Notes under the pieces: generated by a model | Seen by the model: the letters and a program-made list of their open reading frames with translations, nothing else | Databases searched by the model: none | Told to the model about the DNA's origin: nothing | Position numbers and translations under genes: made by a program | Assembly: GCF_027579695.1 (NCBI RefSeq) | Contig: NC_083587.1 | Span: 45,005,732-45,069,731 of the forward strand | From: Neoarius graeffei | Taxonomy: Eukaryota; Chordata; Actinopteri; Siluriformes; Ariidae | Reading direction: 5' to 3' | DNA length: 64,000 nucleotides | In this document: positions 21,824 to 33,000 of the stretch, piece by piece | Layout: every line of letters begins with the position of its first letter | Numbering within the stretch: the first letter of the stretch is position 1

Positions 21824-22767
21824 CCCTGGTGAAAAAAAAAGTACTTTATTGTATTTAAAATATATTCATATTTTCAATAGTATACTGAAAATGTACTTAC
21901 ACGAATTGTACTTTTTGTAAATATATAAAAAGTATACTAACATCACGCTTTCACGCTAACACTTTAAAATAATTATACTATATTACACTTTATAGAAATA
22001 TCTCATCTCATTATCTGTAGCCGCTTTATCCTTCTACAGGGTCGCAGGCAAGCTGGAGCCTATCCCAGCTGACTATGGGCGAAAGGCGGGGTACACCCTG
22101 GACAAGTCGCCAGGTCATCACAGGGCTGACACATAGACACAGACAACCATTCACACTCACATTCGCACCTACGGTCAATTTAGAGTCACCAGTTAACCTA
22201 ACCTGCATGTCTTTGGACTGTGGGGGAAACCGGAGCACCCGGAGGAAACCCACGCGGACACGGGGAGAACATGCAAACTCCACACAGAAAGGCCCTCGCC
22301 GGCCCCGGGGCTCGAACCCAGGACCTTCTTGCTGTGAGGCGACAGCGCTAACCACTACACCACCGTGCCACCCTTTATAGAAATATATTATACTAAACTA
22401 TACTTTAAATGAAAGTTATGTGTAATTTCTAAAGTGTACTAATTTTTAAGGTACTTATAATACAAACAAAGTACTAATTAAGCATATATTAGTACATATA
22501 AATTTATATACTTAAAGTATACAAAATATACTTTAAGTTGTTCCACTTTAGCACATAAAAGTACACTAAATACACTTCAAGTTGCACTTTTCTACAATTT
22601 AATTGCAATTAAAATATATTTAGTACAAAATTAGTTGTTCCAAAATAGCATGCCTCAAGTTAACTAATCATAAACACACTTGAAGTATATTGATGATTAG
22701 TGTGGCTTCAAGTACACAAAAGTATGCTAAATTTTAGTACACTTAGCACATTTATTTTTCACCAGGG
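21824..22767. mobile_element. Non-autonomous element with CCCTGGTGAAAAA inverted ends
   Basis: Begins CCCTGGTGAAAAA and ends TTTTTCACCAGGG. By comparison with the SINE consensus the insertion duplicated TT only (2 bp). The interior is rich in AAGTATACTT-type repeats. It contains a SINE at 22001-22373. No coding capacity; superfamily uncertain (a CACTA-like or other short-duplication family). Confidence 0.7.
22001..22373 (-). repeat. tRNA-SINE, tail type A
   Basis: Minus-strand copy within the CCCTGGTG element, flanked by TTTATAGAAATAT on both sides. Confidence 0.92.
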
Positions 22768-23067
22768 TTGCATGTTCTCCCCGTGTCCGCGTGGGTTTCC
22801 TCCGGGTGCTCCGGTTTTCCCCACAGTCCAAAGACATGCAGGTTAGGTTAACTGGTGACTCTAAATTGACCGTAGGTGTGAATGTGAGTGTGAATGGTTG
22901 TTTGTCTCTCTGTGTCAGCCCTGCAATGACCTGCTGACTTGTCCAGGGTGTACCCCGCCTCTTGCCCATAGTCAGCTGGGATAGGCTCCAGCTTGCCCGC
23001 GACCTTGAACAGGATACGTGGTTACAGATGATGGATGGATAAATATCTTATGCCAAATTATTATGGC

Positions 23068-23439
23068 GGGCGGCATGGTGGTGTAGTGGTTAGCGCTGTC
23101 GCCTCACAGCAAGAAGGTCCGGATTCGAGCCCGGTGGCCGGCGAGGGCCTTCCTGTGCGGAGTTTGCATGTTCTCCCCGTGTCCGCGTGGGTTTCCTCCG
23201 GGTGCTCCGGTTTCCCCCACAGTCCAAAGACATGCAGGTTAGGTTAACTGGTGACTCTAAATTGACCGTAGGTGTGAATGTGAGTGTGAATGGTTGTCTG
23301 TGTCTATGTGTCAGCCCTGTGATGACCTGGCGACTTGTCCAGGGTGTACCCCGCCTTTCGCCCGTAGTCAGCTGGGATAGGCTCCAGATTGCCTGTGACC
23401 CTGTAGAACAGGATAAAGCGGCTAGAGATAATGAGATGA
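23068..23439 (+). repeat. tRNA-SINE, tail type A
   Basis: Full copy inside hAT copy A, flanked by AATTATTATGG on both sides; the empty site is preserved in hAT copy B near 26190. Confidence 0.93.
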
Positions 23440-23658
23440 AATTATTATGGCATGTTACAAAAAATAAAGAAAAAAATCTGAGTCCTCATCTCGAATTTAT
23501 GAATCCGGATGCAGTTAATGCACAAATCCGAGTCATCAGTGCTGAAGTCCAAGTCACGTCACGAGTCCTTAAAATTAGGGCACGAGTTGGACCCGAGTAC
23601 TACAAGCCTGGTACGATGACATAGTCTCAAACCAAATTAAGTCATGAGGCTGTCACAT

Positions 23659-24043
23659 GGGCGGCACGGTGGTGTAGTGGTTAACGCTGTCGCCTCACAG
23701 CAAGAAGGTCTGGGTTCGAGCCCCGTGGCCGGCGAGGGCCTTTCTGTGCGGAGTTTGCATGTTCTCCCCGTGTCCGCGTGGGTTTCCTCCGGGTGCTCCG
23801 GTTTCCCCCACAGTCCAAAGACATGCAGGTTAGGTTAACTGGTGACTCTAAATTGAGCGTAGGTGTGAATGTGAGTGTGAATGGTTGTCTGTGTCTATGT
23901 GTCAGCCCTGTGATGACCTGGCGACTTGTCCAGGGTGTACCCCGCCTTTCGCCCGTAGTCAGCTGGGATAGGCTCCAGCTTGCCTGCGACCCTGTAGAAC
24001 AGGATAAAGCGGCTAGAGATAATGAGATGAGATGAGATGAGAT
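23659..24043 (+). repeat. tRNA-SINE, tail type A
   Basis: Full copy with (GATGA)n end, flanked by GAGGCTGTCACA. Confidence 0.94.
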
Positions 24044-24427
24044 GAGGCTGTCACACTTGACTCATGCTATAAGCTATTGTCTAGTGAATCTTTCGAATAA
24101 CCCTGTAATAAGCAGTTGAGAGTCATCCAGCTTATATAGTCTACAGTATACTGTCCACTGCTCCTCCACCAAGCATGGGGGGAATGTGATTCCTGCCTTA
24201 TGCTGCAGCCTAAGGTCACCTTGTGGCCCCTGTCTACTCATCCCCATTGCATTCATCCTTTTCAGTGCTGTGGCCATCCAGGCAGAGGTTCTGCAAAGTG
24301 CTTACTTTACTTACTTTCCCGCTCAAGGTTGAGGCGGCTCTGGGGCTTATCCTGTAAACACTATCTGTAAGGCAGGGATACACTACAGAAGGGTTGCCAA
24401 TCCATTGTAAGACACCATGTACACATA

Positions 24428-25940
24428 CAGTGGATATAAAAAGTTTACGCACCCTGTTAAAATGATAGGTTTTTCTGATGTAAAAAAATGAGACCATGAA
24501 AAATTATTTCAAAACTTTCCCCACCTTTAATGTGACCTATAACCTGTACAATTCAGTTGAAAAACAAACAAATCTGTTTGGGGGAAAAACATAAAAAATA
24601 AAAAAACTTACAATAAGCTGGTTGCATAAGTGTGCACACCCTTAAACTAATACTTTGTTGAAGCACCTTTTGATTTAATTACAGCATTCAGTCTTTTTGG
24701 GTTCACACCTACCATCAATTAAAACGACTCTGATTAACCCCAAATAAAGTTCATCTGTCCTAGCAGGATTTTCCTGACATTTACTCAGTTGCATCCTCCA
24801 GCAAAAGCCAGGGTTCGCAGAGAGCTTACAAAGCATCAAATGGATCTCAATGTTGAAAGGCATCAGTCAAGAGAAGGGTTCAAAAATTTTTTCCACGGCA
24901 TTAGCTATACCATGGAGTACAGTGAAGACAGTCATCAAGAAGTGGAGAAAATATAGGATAACAGTGACATTACCGAGAACTGGACGTCCCTCCAAAATTG
25001 ATGAAAAGACAAGATGAAAACTGGTCAGGGAGGCTGTCAAGAGGCCTACAGCAACACTGAAGGAGCTGCAGGAATTTCTGGCAAGTGCTGGTTGTGTACT
25101 ACATGTGACAACAATCTCCTGTATTCTCCATATGTCCGGACTATGAGGTAGGGTCAGAGAAAAACATCCAGGCCCGGCTAAATTTTGCAAAAAAATATAC
25201 ATCAACTCTCCCAAAAGCATGTGGGAAAATGTGTTATGATCTGATGAAACCAAGGTTGAACTTTTTGGCCACAATTCCAAAAGGTATGTTTGGCGCAAAA
25301 ACAACACTGCGCGTCACCAAAAGAACACCATGCCCACGGTGAAGCATGGTGGTGGCAGCATCATGTTGTTCTAAATACCAGTCAATTTTGGCCCAAAACC
25401 TTCAGGTGTCTGATAGAAAGCTGAAGATGAAGAGGAATTTCATCTTTCAGCACGACAATGACCCCAAGCATACATCGAAGTCAACAAAAGAATGGCTTCA
25501 CCAGAAGAAAATTAAAGTTTTGGAACGGCCCAGCCAGAGCCCAGACCTAAACCCAATTGAAAATCTGTGGGGTGACCTGAAGAGGGCTGTGCACAAGAGA
25601 CGCCCTCGCAATCTGACAGATTTGCAGCGCTTTTGCAAGGAAGAGTGGGCAAATATTGCTAAGTCTAGATGTGGCAGGCTGATAGGCTCCGACCCAAAAA
25701 GACTGAATGCTGTAATTAAATCAAAAGGTGCTTCAACAAAGTATTAGTTTAAGGGTGTGCACACTTATGCAACCAGCTTATTGTATGTTTTTTATTTTTT
25801 ACATTTCCCCCCTAACAGATTTGTTTGTTTTTCAATTGAATTGTACAGGTTATAGGTCACAATAAAGGTGGGAAAAGTTTTGAAATTATTTATCGTAACC
25901 TATTATTTTAACAGGGTGTGTACACTTTTTATATCCACTG
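24428..25940 (+). mobile_element. Tc1-like transposon with broken transposase
   Basis: Termini CAGTGGATATAAAAAGTTTA and TACACTTTTTATATCCACTG, flanked by TA (24426-27, 25941-42). The plus-strand transposase region (about 24800-25745) has several stops. The last 133 codons (25346-25744) are open and keep the second catalytic Asp in [11 protein letters not shown], the Glu in PIENLW and the GASTKY end. Confidence 0.9.
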
Positions 25941-26002
25941 TACGCAAGCATTTACACACTCTTTCACACCTAAGGTATATTTAATGTAGCCAATCCACCT
26001 AC

Positions 26003-26953
26003 CAGGCTTATTGTACTCGAATCTGAGACTCGGACTCGAGTCCAACTCATGTCCTGATTTTAAGGACTTGCGACTTGACTCGGACTTGAGCACTGATGAC
26101 TCGGACTCAGACTCGTGCATTAACTGCATTCGGACTCATAAACTGGAGTCGAGGACTTGGATTTTTTCTTTATTTTTTGTAACATGCCATAATAATTTAG
26201 CATAAGATATTTATATCTACATTAAATTTTGTACTAATTTTGTGCAAGAGAATGCACATTCACCTGTTCAGGAACAAACTAACGTTAATGGCGCTAAAAT
26301 GCCTGGAGAGAAGCCCCCAGGATTGTCCGCTTTGCTTAGACAGACTTCTCGTGCAGTGGGGAAAAAATGCACTGCTATGTGTTCCATATGTAGAAGAACT
26401 ATCAAGGAGACGATGGGGACAACCTCGAACTTCAGTTGTCATTTGGTAAGACTCCATCCAGAGAAGGACTCAACTCTAAATTTTCTTTAATGACTTGGAC
26501 TTGAGGGCGGCATGGTGGTGTAGTGATTAGCGCTGTCGCCTCACAGCAAGAAGGTTCGGGTTCGAGCCCCGTGGCCGACGAGGGCCTTTCTGTGCGGGGT
26601 TTGCATGTTCTCCCCGTGTCCACGTGGGTTTCCTCCGGGTGCTCCGGTTTCCCCCACAGTCCAAAGACATGCAGGTTAGGTTAACTGGTGACTCTAAATT
26701 GACCGTAGGTGTGAATGTGAGTGTGAATGGTTGTCTGTGTCTATGTGTCAGCCCTGTGATGACCTGGCGACTTGTCCAGGGTGTACCCCGCCTTTCGCCC
26801 GTAGTCAGCTGGGATAGGCTCCAGCTTGCCTGCAACCCTGTAGAACAGGATAAAGCGGGTAGAGATAATGAGATGAGATGAGACTTGGACTTGAATACTG
26901 GGGACTCAATACTGGACTTGGATTCGAGGTTTAGTGACTTGACTACAACACTG
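26003..26953 (+). mobile_element. hAT element copy B with BED-finger fragment
   Basis: Begins CAGGCTTATTGTACTCG and ends GACTTGACTACAACACTG, flanked by a perfect 8-bp duplication CCACCTAC (25995-26002, 26954-26961). A plus-strand frame at 26242-26490 encodes a BED-type zinc finger (CSICRRTIKE, then NFSCHLVRLHPEK), the N-terminal DNA-binding part of a hAT transposase. The catalytic domain is absent. A SINE is inserted at 26505-26881. Confidence 0.85.
26505..26881 (+). repeat. tRNA-SINE, tail type A
   Basis: Full copy in hAT copy B, flanked by GACTTGGACTTGA. Confidence 0.94.
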
Positions 26954-27090
26954 CCACCTACTGGCATATTTTCAGCGGTGGGACGAAACCTGAAAACCCG
27001 GACAAAACCCAGTGAGAACGTACACAGACAATAACCTAAGACTGGGATTGAACCAAGTAACCTGGAACTGTGAGGTGGGAACGCTACCTT

Positions 27091-27709
27091 ACTCTAAATA
27101 ACTATCCACTTGCAACCATTGCTGATTGTCTTCTTACTTTTTACAAACGTTAATGTTTTTGCACATTAAAACTATAACTTCACATTCTACACACATGAAT
27201 CTTTCAATTGATGTTAATGTGCACTACTTAGTGTTTGGGCACTGGAAATCTGTATATATGTGTAAATCTGTGTAGTTGGAGGCATACCCAGACCTTTTAC
27301 AACAGAGTAGCCAGGTTAGACCTAATAATATAGTTACTGGGGTGGCGATCTAGGATGATTTCCATTGGATATAAAAGGCACACTGCTAAATAACATTTGT
27401 CATCTCACAAGCTACAAAAAAAGTCATAGAATTAGACCACATCTTATAAAGTATATGAGCATTACAAATTCAGTAGCTAATAATAATAAATAATAATGAA
27501 CTGAAGAAATCCAGTGGCTTCAAACAATGAAATTTAGTTTGCTTATTATGGTCAGTGGGGCAAGGAATAGTTTGCTTCTGTGTTGTTCATTGTTCCTACA
27601 AGGCATTACACTCCTTGACAGTCTTCGCTGTTAAATTCACCCCCAAATTGTGATGGCTAGAAGACTGGGTCAGAGCATTTCCAAAACAGCAGGTTTTGTG
27701 GGGTATTCT
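27091..27709. other. Intergenic, nothing recognised
   Basis: AT-rich sequence with no recognised gene or repeat. Confidence 0.4.
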
Positions 27710-28077
27710 CATCTCATCTCATTATCTCTAGCCGCTTTATCCTTCTACAGGGTCACAGGCAAGCTGGAGCCTATCCCAGCTGACTACGGGTGAAAGGCGG
27801 GGTACACCCTGAACAAGTTGCCAGGTCATCACAGGGCTGACACATAGACACAGACAACCATTCACATTCACACCTACGGTCAATTTAGAGTCACCAGTTA
27901 ACCTAACCTGCATGTCTTTGGACTGTGGGGGAAACCGGAGCACCCGGAGGAAACCCACGCGGACACGGGGAGAACATGCAAACTCCACACAGAAAGGCCC
28001 TCGCCGGCCACGGGACTCGAACCCGGACCTTCTTGCTGTGAGGCGACAGCGCTAACCACTACACCACCGTGCCGCCC
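27710..28077 (-). repeat. tRNA-SINE, tail type A
   Basis: Minus-strand copy flanked by GTGGGGTATTCT. Confidence 0.94.
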
Positions 28078-28084
28078 GTGGGGT

Positions 28085-29350
28085 ATTCTTTGGTATGTAA
28101 TGGTGTTAGTACCTACCAAAGAAAGAACAGCGGTCCATGAAAGAACAACCAGTGAACCGGCGACAGGTGTCCAAGGCTCACTGATGCCCATGAGGAGCAA
28201 AGGCTAGTCCGTCTGGTCCGATCCCACAGAAGAGCTCCTGTAGCACAAATTGCTGAAAAAGTTCATGCTGGCTACAGTAGAAAGGTGCCAGAACACATAG
28301 TGCATCACTATGTGTAGCTTCAAACCAGTCAGAGTGCCCATGCTGACCCCTGTCCACCACCAAAAGCACCTAAAATGAACACATGAGCATCGGAACTGGA
28401 CCATGGAGCAATGGAAGAAGGTGGTCTCGTCTGATGAATCACATTTTCTTTTACATCAGGTGGATGGCCGGGTGAGTGTGTGTTAGAAGAGATGGCACCA
28501 GGATGTGCACCGGGAAGAAGGCAAGCCAGCGGAGGCAGTGAGATGCTCTGGGCAATGGAATCCTTGGGTCCTGGCATTCATTTGGATGTTACTCTGACAC
28601 GTACCACCTCTCGAAACATTGTTACAGACCAAGTCGACCTCTTAATGGAAACAGTATACCCTAATGGCAGTGGCTTCTTTCAGCAGGATAATGTTCCCTG
28701 GAGAATGGTTTGAGGAACTTGAAAAAAAGAGTCCAAGGTGTTGACTTGGCCTCCAAATTGCATCCATCCATTATCTGTAGCCGCTAATCCTGTTCTACAG
28801 GGTTGCAGGCAAGCTGGAGCCTATCCCAGCTGACTATGGGCAAAGTACACCCTGGACAAGTTGCCAGGTTATCGCAGGGCTGACACAGAGACAAACAACC
28901 ATTCATACTCACGGTCAATTTAGAGCCACCAATTAACCTAACCTGCATGTCTTTAGACTGTGGGGGAAACCGGAGCACCCGGAGAAAACCCATGCAGACA
29001 CGGGGAGAACATGCAAACTCCACACAGAAAGGCCCTCGCCAGCCTCGAACCCAGGACCTTCTTGCTGCGAGGCGAGAGTGCTAACCACTACACCACCGTG
29101 CTGCCCCACCTCCAAATTCATCAGATCTCAATCCGATCGAGCATCTGTGGTACATGCTGGACAAACAAGTCCAATCCATGGAGGTCTCACCTCACAACGT
29201 ACAGGACTTAAAGGATCTGTTGCTAACGTCTTGGTGCCAGATACCACAGCGGTCTTGTGGAGTCTGTGCTTTGACAGTTTAGAGCTGTTTTGGTGGCACC
29301 ACGGGGACTTGGACAGTATGGTTTTGATGTTATGGCTGCTCAGTATATAT
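28085..29350 (+). mobile_element. Degraded Tc1/mariner-superfamily transposon with a SINE inside
   Basis: Broken plus-strand transposase: SDESHFLL-like region near 28430, GSGFFQQDNVPW at 28660-28705 (second catalytic Asp), then after the SINE SSDLNPIEHLW (about 29110-29155) and DLKDLLLTSWCQIPQ. Stops and shifts interrupt it. The distal end near 29330-29350 reads ATGTTATGGCTGCTCAGTAT. Not functional. Confidence 0.75.
28760..29106 (-). repeat. tRNA-SINE, tail type A
   Basis: Minus-strand copy interrupting the transposase between WPPN and SSDLNPIE, flanked by CCTCCAAATT. Confidence 0.92.
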
Positions 29351-29599
29351 CTTTATACACATGATTCAGCTGATCAGGAAGTTACCAGTGGCAGCCTTGG
29401 TTGAATTTTCTGAGTTCCACAATCCTGGACTATCTAAGTAGCACGAACACCAACCATAAAAAAATTCAAGGTAATGTTTGCATGAACTGCAGTAAAAAAT
29501 CAATGTAAAGTAAGCAGACTTTGGTTCCTATGAGCATGACTCATTTCGTCAAACGAATTTAATGGCTTTATGCAATTTATACGCAGTGACCTGAACATT
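29351..29599. other. Intergenic, nothing recognised
   Basis: No recognised feature. Confidence 0.4.
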
Positions 29600-29704
29600 G
29601 TGGCGGCACGGTGGTGTAGTGGTCACCTCACAGCAAGAAGCTCCTGGGTTTGACACACCTCACTGTCACCTCACAGCAACAAGGTCCTGGGTTTGAGGCC
29701 GGCA

Positions 29705-29735
<31 letters not shown>

Positions 29736-30300
29736 ACTTTATTCTGAACAATAAAGAAGATATAAAAATAAAAATTTAAATTAAAAAAAAATACAATAAT
29801 CAAAACATCATCATAAACAAACAGAATAGCGTAGCCACAAGGCAATAACATAAGAATGTTCAGAAAGGATTAGGAAGAAGTAATAACTTATCCAATGCTA
29901 ACCCTCTATACCACCGCTAATCAAATGTCACTTTCCACCATAATAAACTATATATACAAAAGAAAACAAAAGCAATAAACAAAAAAGAAAACATACCAAC
30001 ATACCAAAACATACTGACATGGTATAATATCGACCAAATCAAATCATATATACAGATACTTATGTTATGCATATAGACACACATACAATACATATATACA
30101 GTACATACATATACACATACCTATAACTATACACTAAATACAAGAAGACCAGTCACAGACTTACTCTCAATTTCATCATCAACTATATAGTCTGCCTGTC
30201 CTCATTCCCATATATTTTTATTAACATGTTTTTATATAATTTTTTAAACAGTTTTATGTTGGTGCTATTTTTGAGTTCATTTTCCAGACCATTCCACAAT
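29600..30300. repeat. SINE head fragment joined to a LINE-like AT-rich segment
   Basis: 29600-29703 is a tRNA-SINE head with a partly duplicated CACCTCACAGCAA segment. It is followed by (ATTG)n at 29706-29735 and about 560 bp of A-rich sequence starting TACTTTATTCTGAACAATAA, which on the minus strand looks like a LINE 3' end with a short tandem tail. LINE family not determined. Confidence 0.5.
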
Positions 30301-30309
30301 TTCCACAAT

Positions 30310-31532
30310 TGGGTTAGAGTCACAAGTTAGAGTTGGTTAGGTTAATTGGTGGCTCTAAATTGACTGTAGGTGTGATAGGCTAAATTTTTATAATAATTAA
30401 AAAAAATTTTTTAATTTAACAAAATAAATATTTGGCGGCATGGTGCTGTAGTGGTTAGCACTATCACCTCACAGCAAGAAGGTCCTGGGTTTGAGCCCAG
30501 CGGCTGGCGAGGGCCTTTCTGTGTGGAGTTTGCATGTTCTCCCCGTGTCCGCGTGGGTTTCCTCCGGGTGCTCCGGTTTCCCCCACAGTCCAAAGACATG
30601 CGGTTATATTAATTGGTGACTCTAAATTGACCATAGGTGTGAATGTGAGTGTGAATGGTTGTTTGTTTCTATGTGTCAGCCCTGCGATAACCTGGTGACC
30701 CATAGTCAGCTGGGATAGGATCCAGCTTGCCTGCGACCCTGTAGAACAGGATAAGCGGCTACAGATAACGGATAGATGGATGGATGAATTGACCGTAGGT
30801 GTGGATGTGAGTGTGAATGGTTGTTTGTTTCTATGCGTCAGCCCTGCAATAACCTGCTGATTTGTCCAGGGTGTACCCCGCCTCTCACCTGTAGTCAGCT
30901 GGGATAGGCTAAATTTTTATAATAATTAAACTATTATTTTTTTAATTTAATAAAATAAATATTTGGCAGCACGGTGGTTAGCACTGTCACCTCACAGCAA
31001 GAAGGTCCTGGGTTCGAGCCCGGTGGCCGGTGAGGGCCTTTCTGTGCGGAGTTTGCATGTTCTCCCCGTGTCTGTGTGGGTTTCCTCCGGGTGCTCCGGT
31101 TTCCCCTACAGTCCAAAGACATGCAGGTTAGGTTAACTGGTGACTCTAAATTGACCGTAGGTGTGAATGTGAGTGTGAATGGTTGTCTGTGTCTATGTGT
31201 CAGCCCTGTGATGACCTGGCGACTTGTCCAGGGTGTACCCCGCCTTTCGCCCGTAGTCAGCTGGGATAGGCTCCAGCTTGCCTGCGACCCTGTAGAACAG
31301 GATAAAGCGGCTAGAGATAATGAACAGCAAGAAGGTCCGGGTTTGAGCCCGGCAGCCGGCAAGGGCCTTTCTGTGCGGAGTTTGCATGTTGTCCCCGTGG
31401 GTTTCCTCCGGGTGCTCCGGTTTCCCCTACAGTCCAAAGACATGCAGGTTAAGCTAATTGATGACTCTAAATTGACCGTAGGTGTGAATGTGAGTGTGAA
31501 TGGTTGTTTGTGTCAGCCCTGTATAGAGGATG
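30310..31532 (+). repeat. Cluster of tandem tRNA-SINE copies with a local duplication
   Basis: Head-to-tail pieces: fragment 30310-30377, full copy 30433-30785, tail-only 30787-30909, full copy 30966-31322 and a truncated copy 31324-31532 fused directly to the previous one. The spacer TAGGCTAAATTTTTATAATA appears at 30377 and again at 30905, followed each time by a SINE head. So the cluster grew partly by tandem duplication of about 530 bp, not only by retroposition. Confidence 0.8.
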
Positions 31533-31599
31533 GATGGATGGATGGACCTGAACACAAGCAGGAATTGTATATTTGTGTGCTCGGGTCGCCATCTAGTGG

Positions 31600-33000
31600 T
31601 GATTTTCTCGCACTGCACATTTCCACCTTCGCACTGCGCCGACTGCAGCTGTCAAGCGCCATATAAACGCGTGGAGCTGGAAAACAATGTGGACTGACAG
31701 CAGCGTACATGGCGTTCAGTCTCAGTTAAAAGCGTCACCAACTCAATTTTACGACCACGGCTGCAGCCTGTTCATGTATGACGAGGGTTCGATGTTCGAT
31801 GACAGAGTGAAGCCGAACACGTGACAGAGACAGGAAACCAAAATCAGTGGATTCCCTACAAGCACCAGACTTACAAGATGCTTTCGCTTTGAAACGGTCT
31901 AAAGACAGTAAAGTTGAGCTCGGGGCACAGACTTGAGTCTGAAGAAGGCTTAAGCAAATTAAGGGGAAGGGAAAAAAAAGTTGTTTATAATTGAATGAAT
32001 AAAAGCAGGGTGCGCTGACCAGGAATGGGTTCATTTTTGCACCAGCTCATCAAGACTGCCATCAGCTAAGAGTTTATAGCGTCCGAAAGGTTTGTTTAGG
32101 GCACCGATCGCACGCTTTGCCCTCACACTGCGTTCTCACCCCATCGATCGCGTTGAAGTTTATCGAGCCCCGAAGTTGGCGAGGCAATACCTTGCGCATG
32201 CGCAGTCCAGACTAACCATCCTGCTCAAAATAAGAGTTAAAAGAGAAACGAGGTGAGTTGCAGTTTTCTTAAAATATCACCGTGATGCAAAGCTTAATCC
32301 AAGAAACAATGACACTAGTGCCCGGAGAAATGTTTGTTTAACAGGTTGCGGCGACCGTAACTATTTACCACGATGCTTAAAACGATAAAGATAAATTCAA
32401 GTGACAAGTTTGTGGAGAAGAAATTAAAAGCAAACGTTTCGTCGCTTTTGCCGGACCTGACACACTAGAGTTCCTTTGTTTTGGTTATTGCTGAAGAGCT
32501 CTATTAAACCACCTGCATGAGTGTTTTCTACTTTTCCAAAGCGAAAAGAAAGTCTATATTTCGCGTATTGTGGTCCGCTTGCTAGCATTACTAGCCTCAC
32601 CTAGCCGGCTGTACATTTTGAATTGGACCACAGTCGGGTTTAGACAGCGGAGGCTAACCGGGCTAGCTAACGACATTCCGTGACAAGGGGAAAGTAAGGA
32701 GTTTGTTGGCTGAGAGAAAAACATTCCATTGCAGCAGAACAAGTTATACACTCAGCCTTCATAGAGCAATTAAAGGCCGTGCGGGATTCTTTAGACCGAA
32801 TAACTCGGATAATTTCAGTAGTTTTAAACGTGTCGGCCGCCCTTTGCTATCCTCCGCCATTTTGTATCAGGCGAATGCTAATAATGGGCGCTCGCGCATT
32901 GCACTTTTTATTTATGGTTGGGATTAAATTCGTTCCGCACACTTTGGACTCGAGAAACAAACATTTTGAACAAGTTGAACGCGTTGTCGGGGTGTAAACG
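31600..33000 (+). promoter_or_regulatory. l3mbtl1: Putative promoter region of the L3MBTL gene
   Basis: Free of recognised repeats and relatively rich in CpG, unlike its surroundings. At 32193-32204 lies TGCGCATGCGCA, a perfect palindromic NRF-1-type site. A strong donor AACGAG/GTGAGT at 32252/32253 could end a non-coding first exon joining the acceptor at 33847. Transcription start not determined. Confidence 0.5.
32205..32252 (+). other. l3mbtl1: Candidate 3' end of a non-coding first exon (l3mbtl1 5'UTR)
   Basis: The donor GTGAGT at 32253 is the best in the region, lies about 50 bp after the NRF-1-type site, and the first coding exon has an acceptor only six bases before its ATG. The left limit is arbitrary. 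Inference only. Confidence 0.4.

Larger units (their letters stand above)
21724..23034 (+). repeat. tRNA-SINE split by a CCCTGGTG element
   Basis: The head at 21724-21823 stops at GTGTAGAGTTT and resumes at 22768 with TTGCATGTTCTCC, continuing to the GATGGATGGATA end. Confidence 0.85.
19743..23610 (-). mobile_element. hAT element copy A (GAGTCC-rich termini), heavily invaded
   Basis: Ends CAGTATTGTAGTTGAGTCAC (left) and GAGTACTACAAGCCTG (right) match the ends of copy B at 26003-26953 in opposite orientation. Subterminal regions are dense in GAGTCCGAGTC-type words. The flanks GCATGATG and GTACGATG differ at two sites, so the 8-bp duplication has aged. Between the ends lie two split SINEs, two further SINEs, a Tol2-like hAT and a CCCTGGTG element. 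No transposase remains. Confidence 0.7.
24317..27090 (-). repeat. Very old SINE-related copy broken by two transposons
   Basis: Pieces at 24317-24427, 25943-26002 and 26954-27090 form one continuous minus-strand relative of the tRNA-SINE once the Tc1-like element and hAT copy B are removed. Much more diverged than the other copies. Confidence 0.55.

Noticed and set aside
23090-23140. tRNA-gene-like A and B boxes (GTGTAGTGGTTAGCGC, GGTTCGAGCCC)
   Set aside because: These are the heads of SINEs: no acceptor stem closes and each is followed by the SINE core. No functional tRNA gene was found.
24317-27090. A single large composite transposon from 24.4 to 27 kb
   Set aside because: The Tc1-like element and hAT copy B have separate, complete ends and target duplications (TA; CCACCTAC), so they are independent insertions into one old SINE.
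30377-31532. Spaced repeats that could be taken for a CRISPR array
   Set aside because: Units are SINEs of hundreds of bases with irregular spacing in a vertebrate genome; no array structure.
30934-31666. Long open frames (169 and 196 aa) with motifs such as SLDCGGNRSTRRKP or MGFLRVLRFPPQ, repeated all over the window
   Set aside because: They are readings of the SINE core in both orientations. They recur wherever a SINE lies, on either strand, and show no protein family features.
32703-32997. Two overlapping 70-aa frames in the promoter region
   Set aside because: No domain and no agreement between frames; the stretch is better explained as CpG-containing regulatory/intron sequence.
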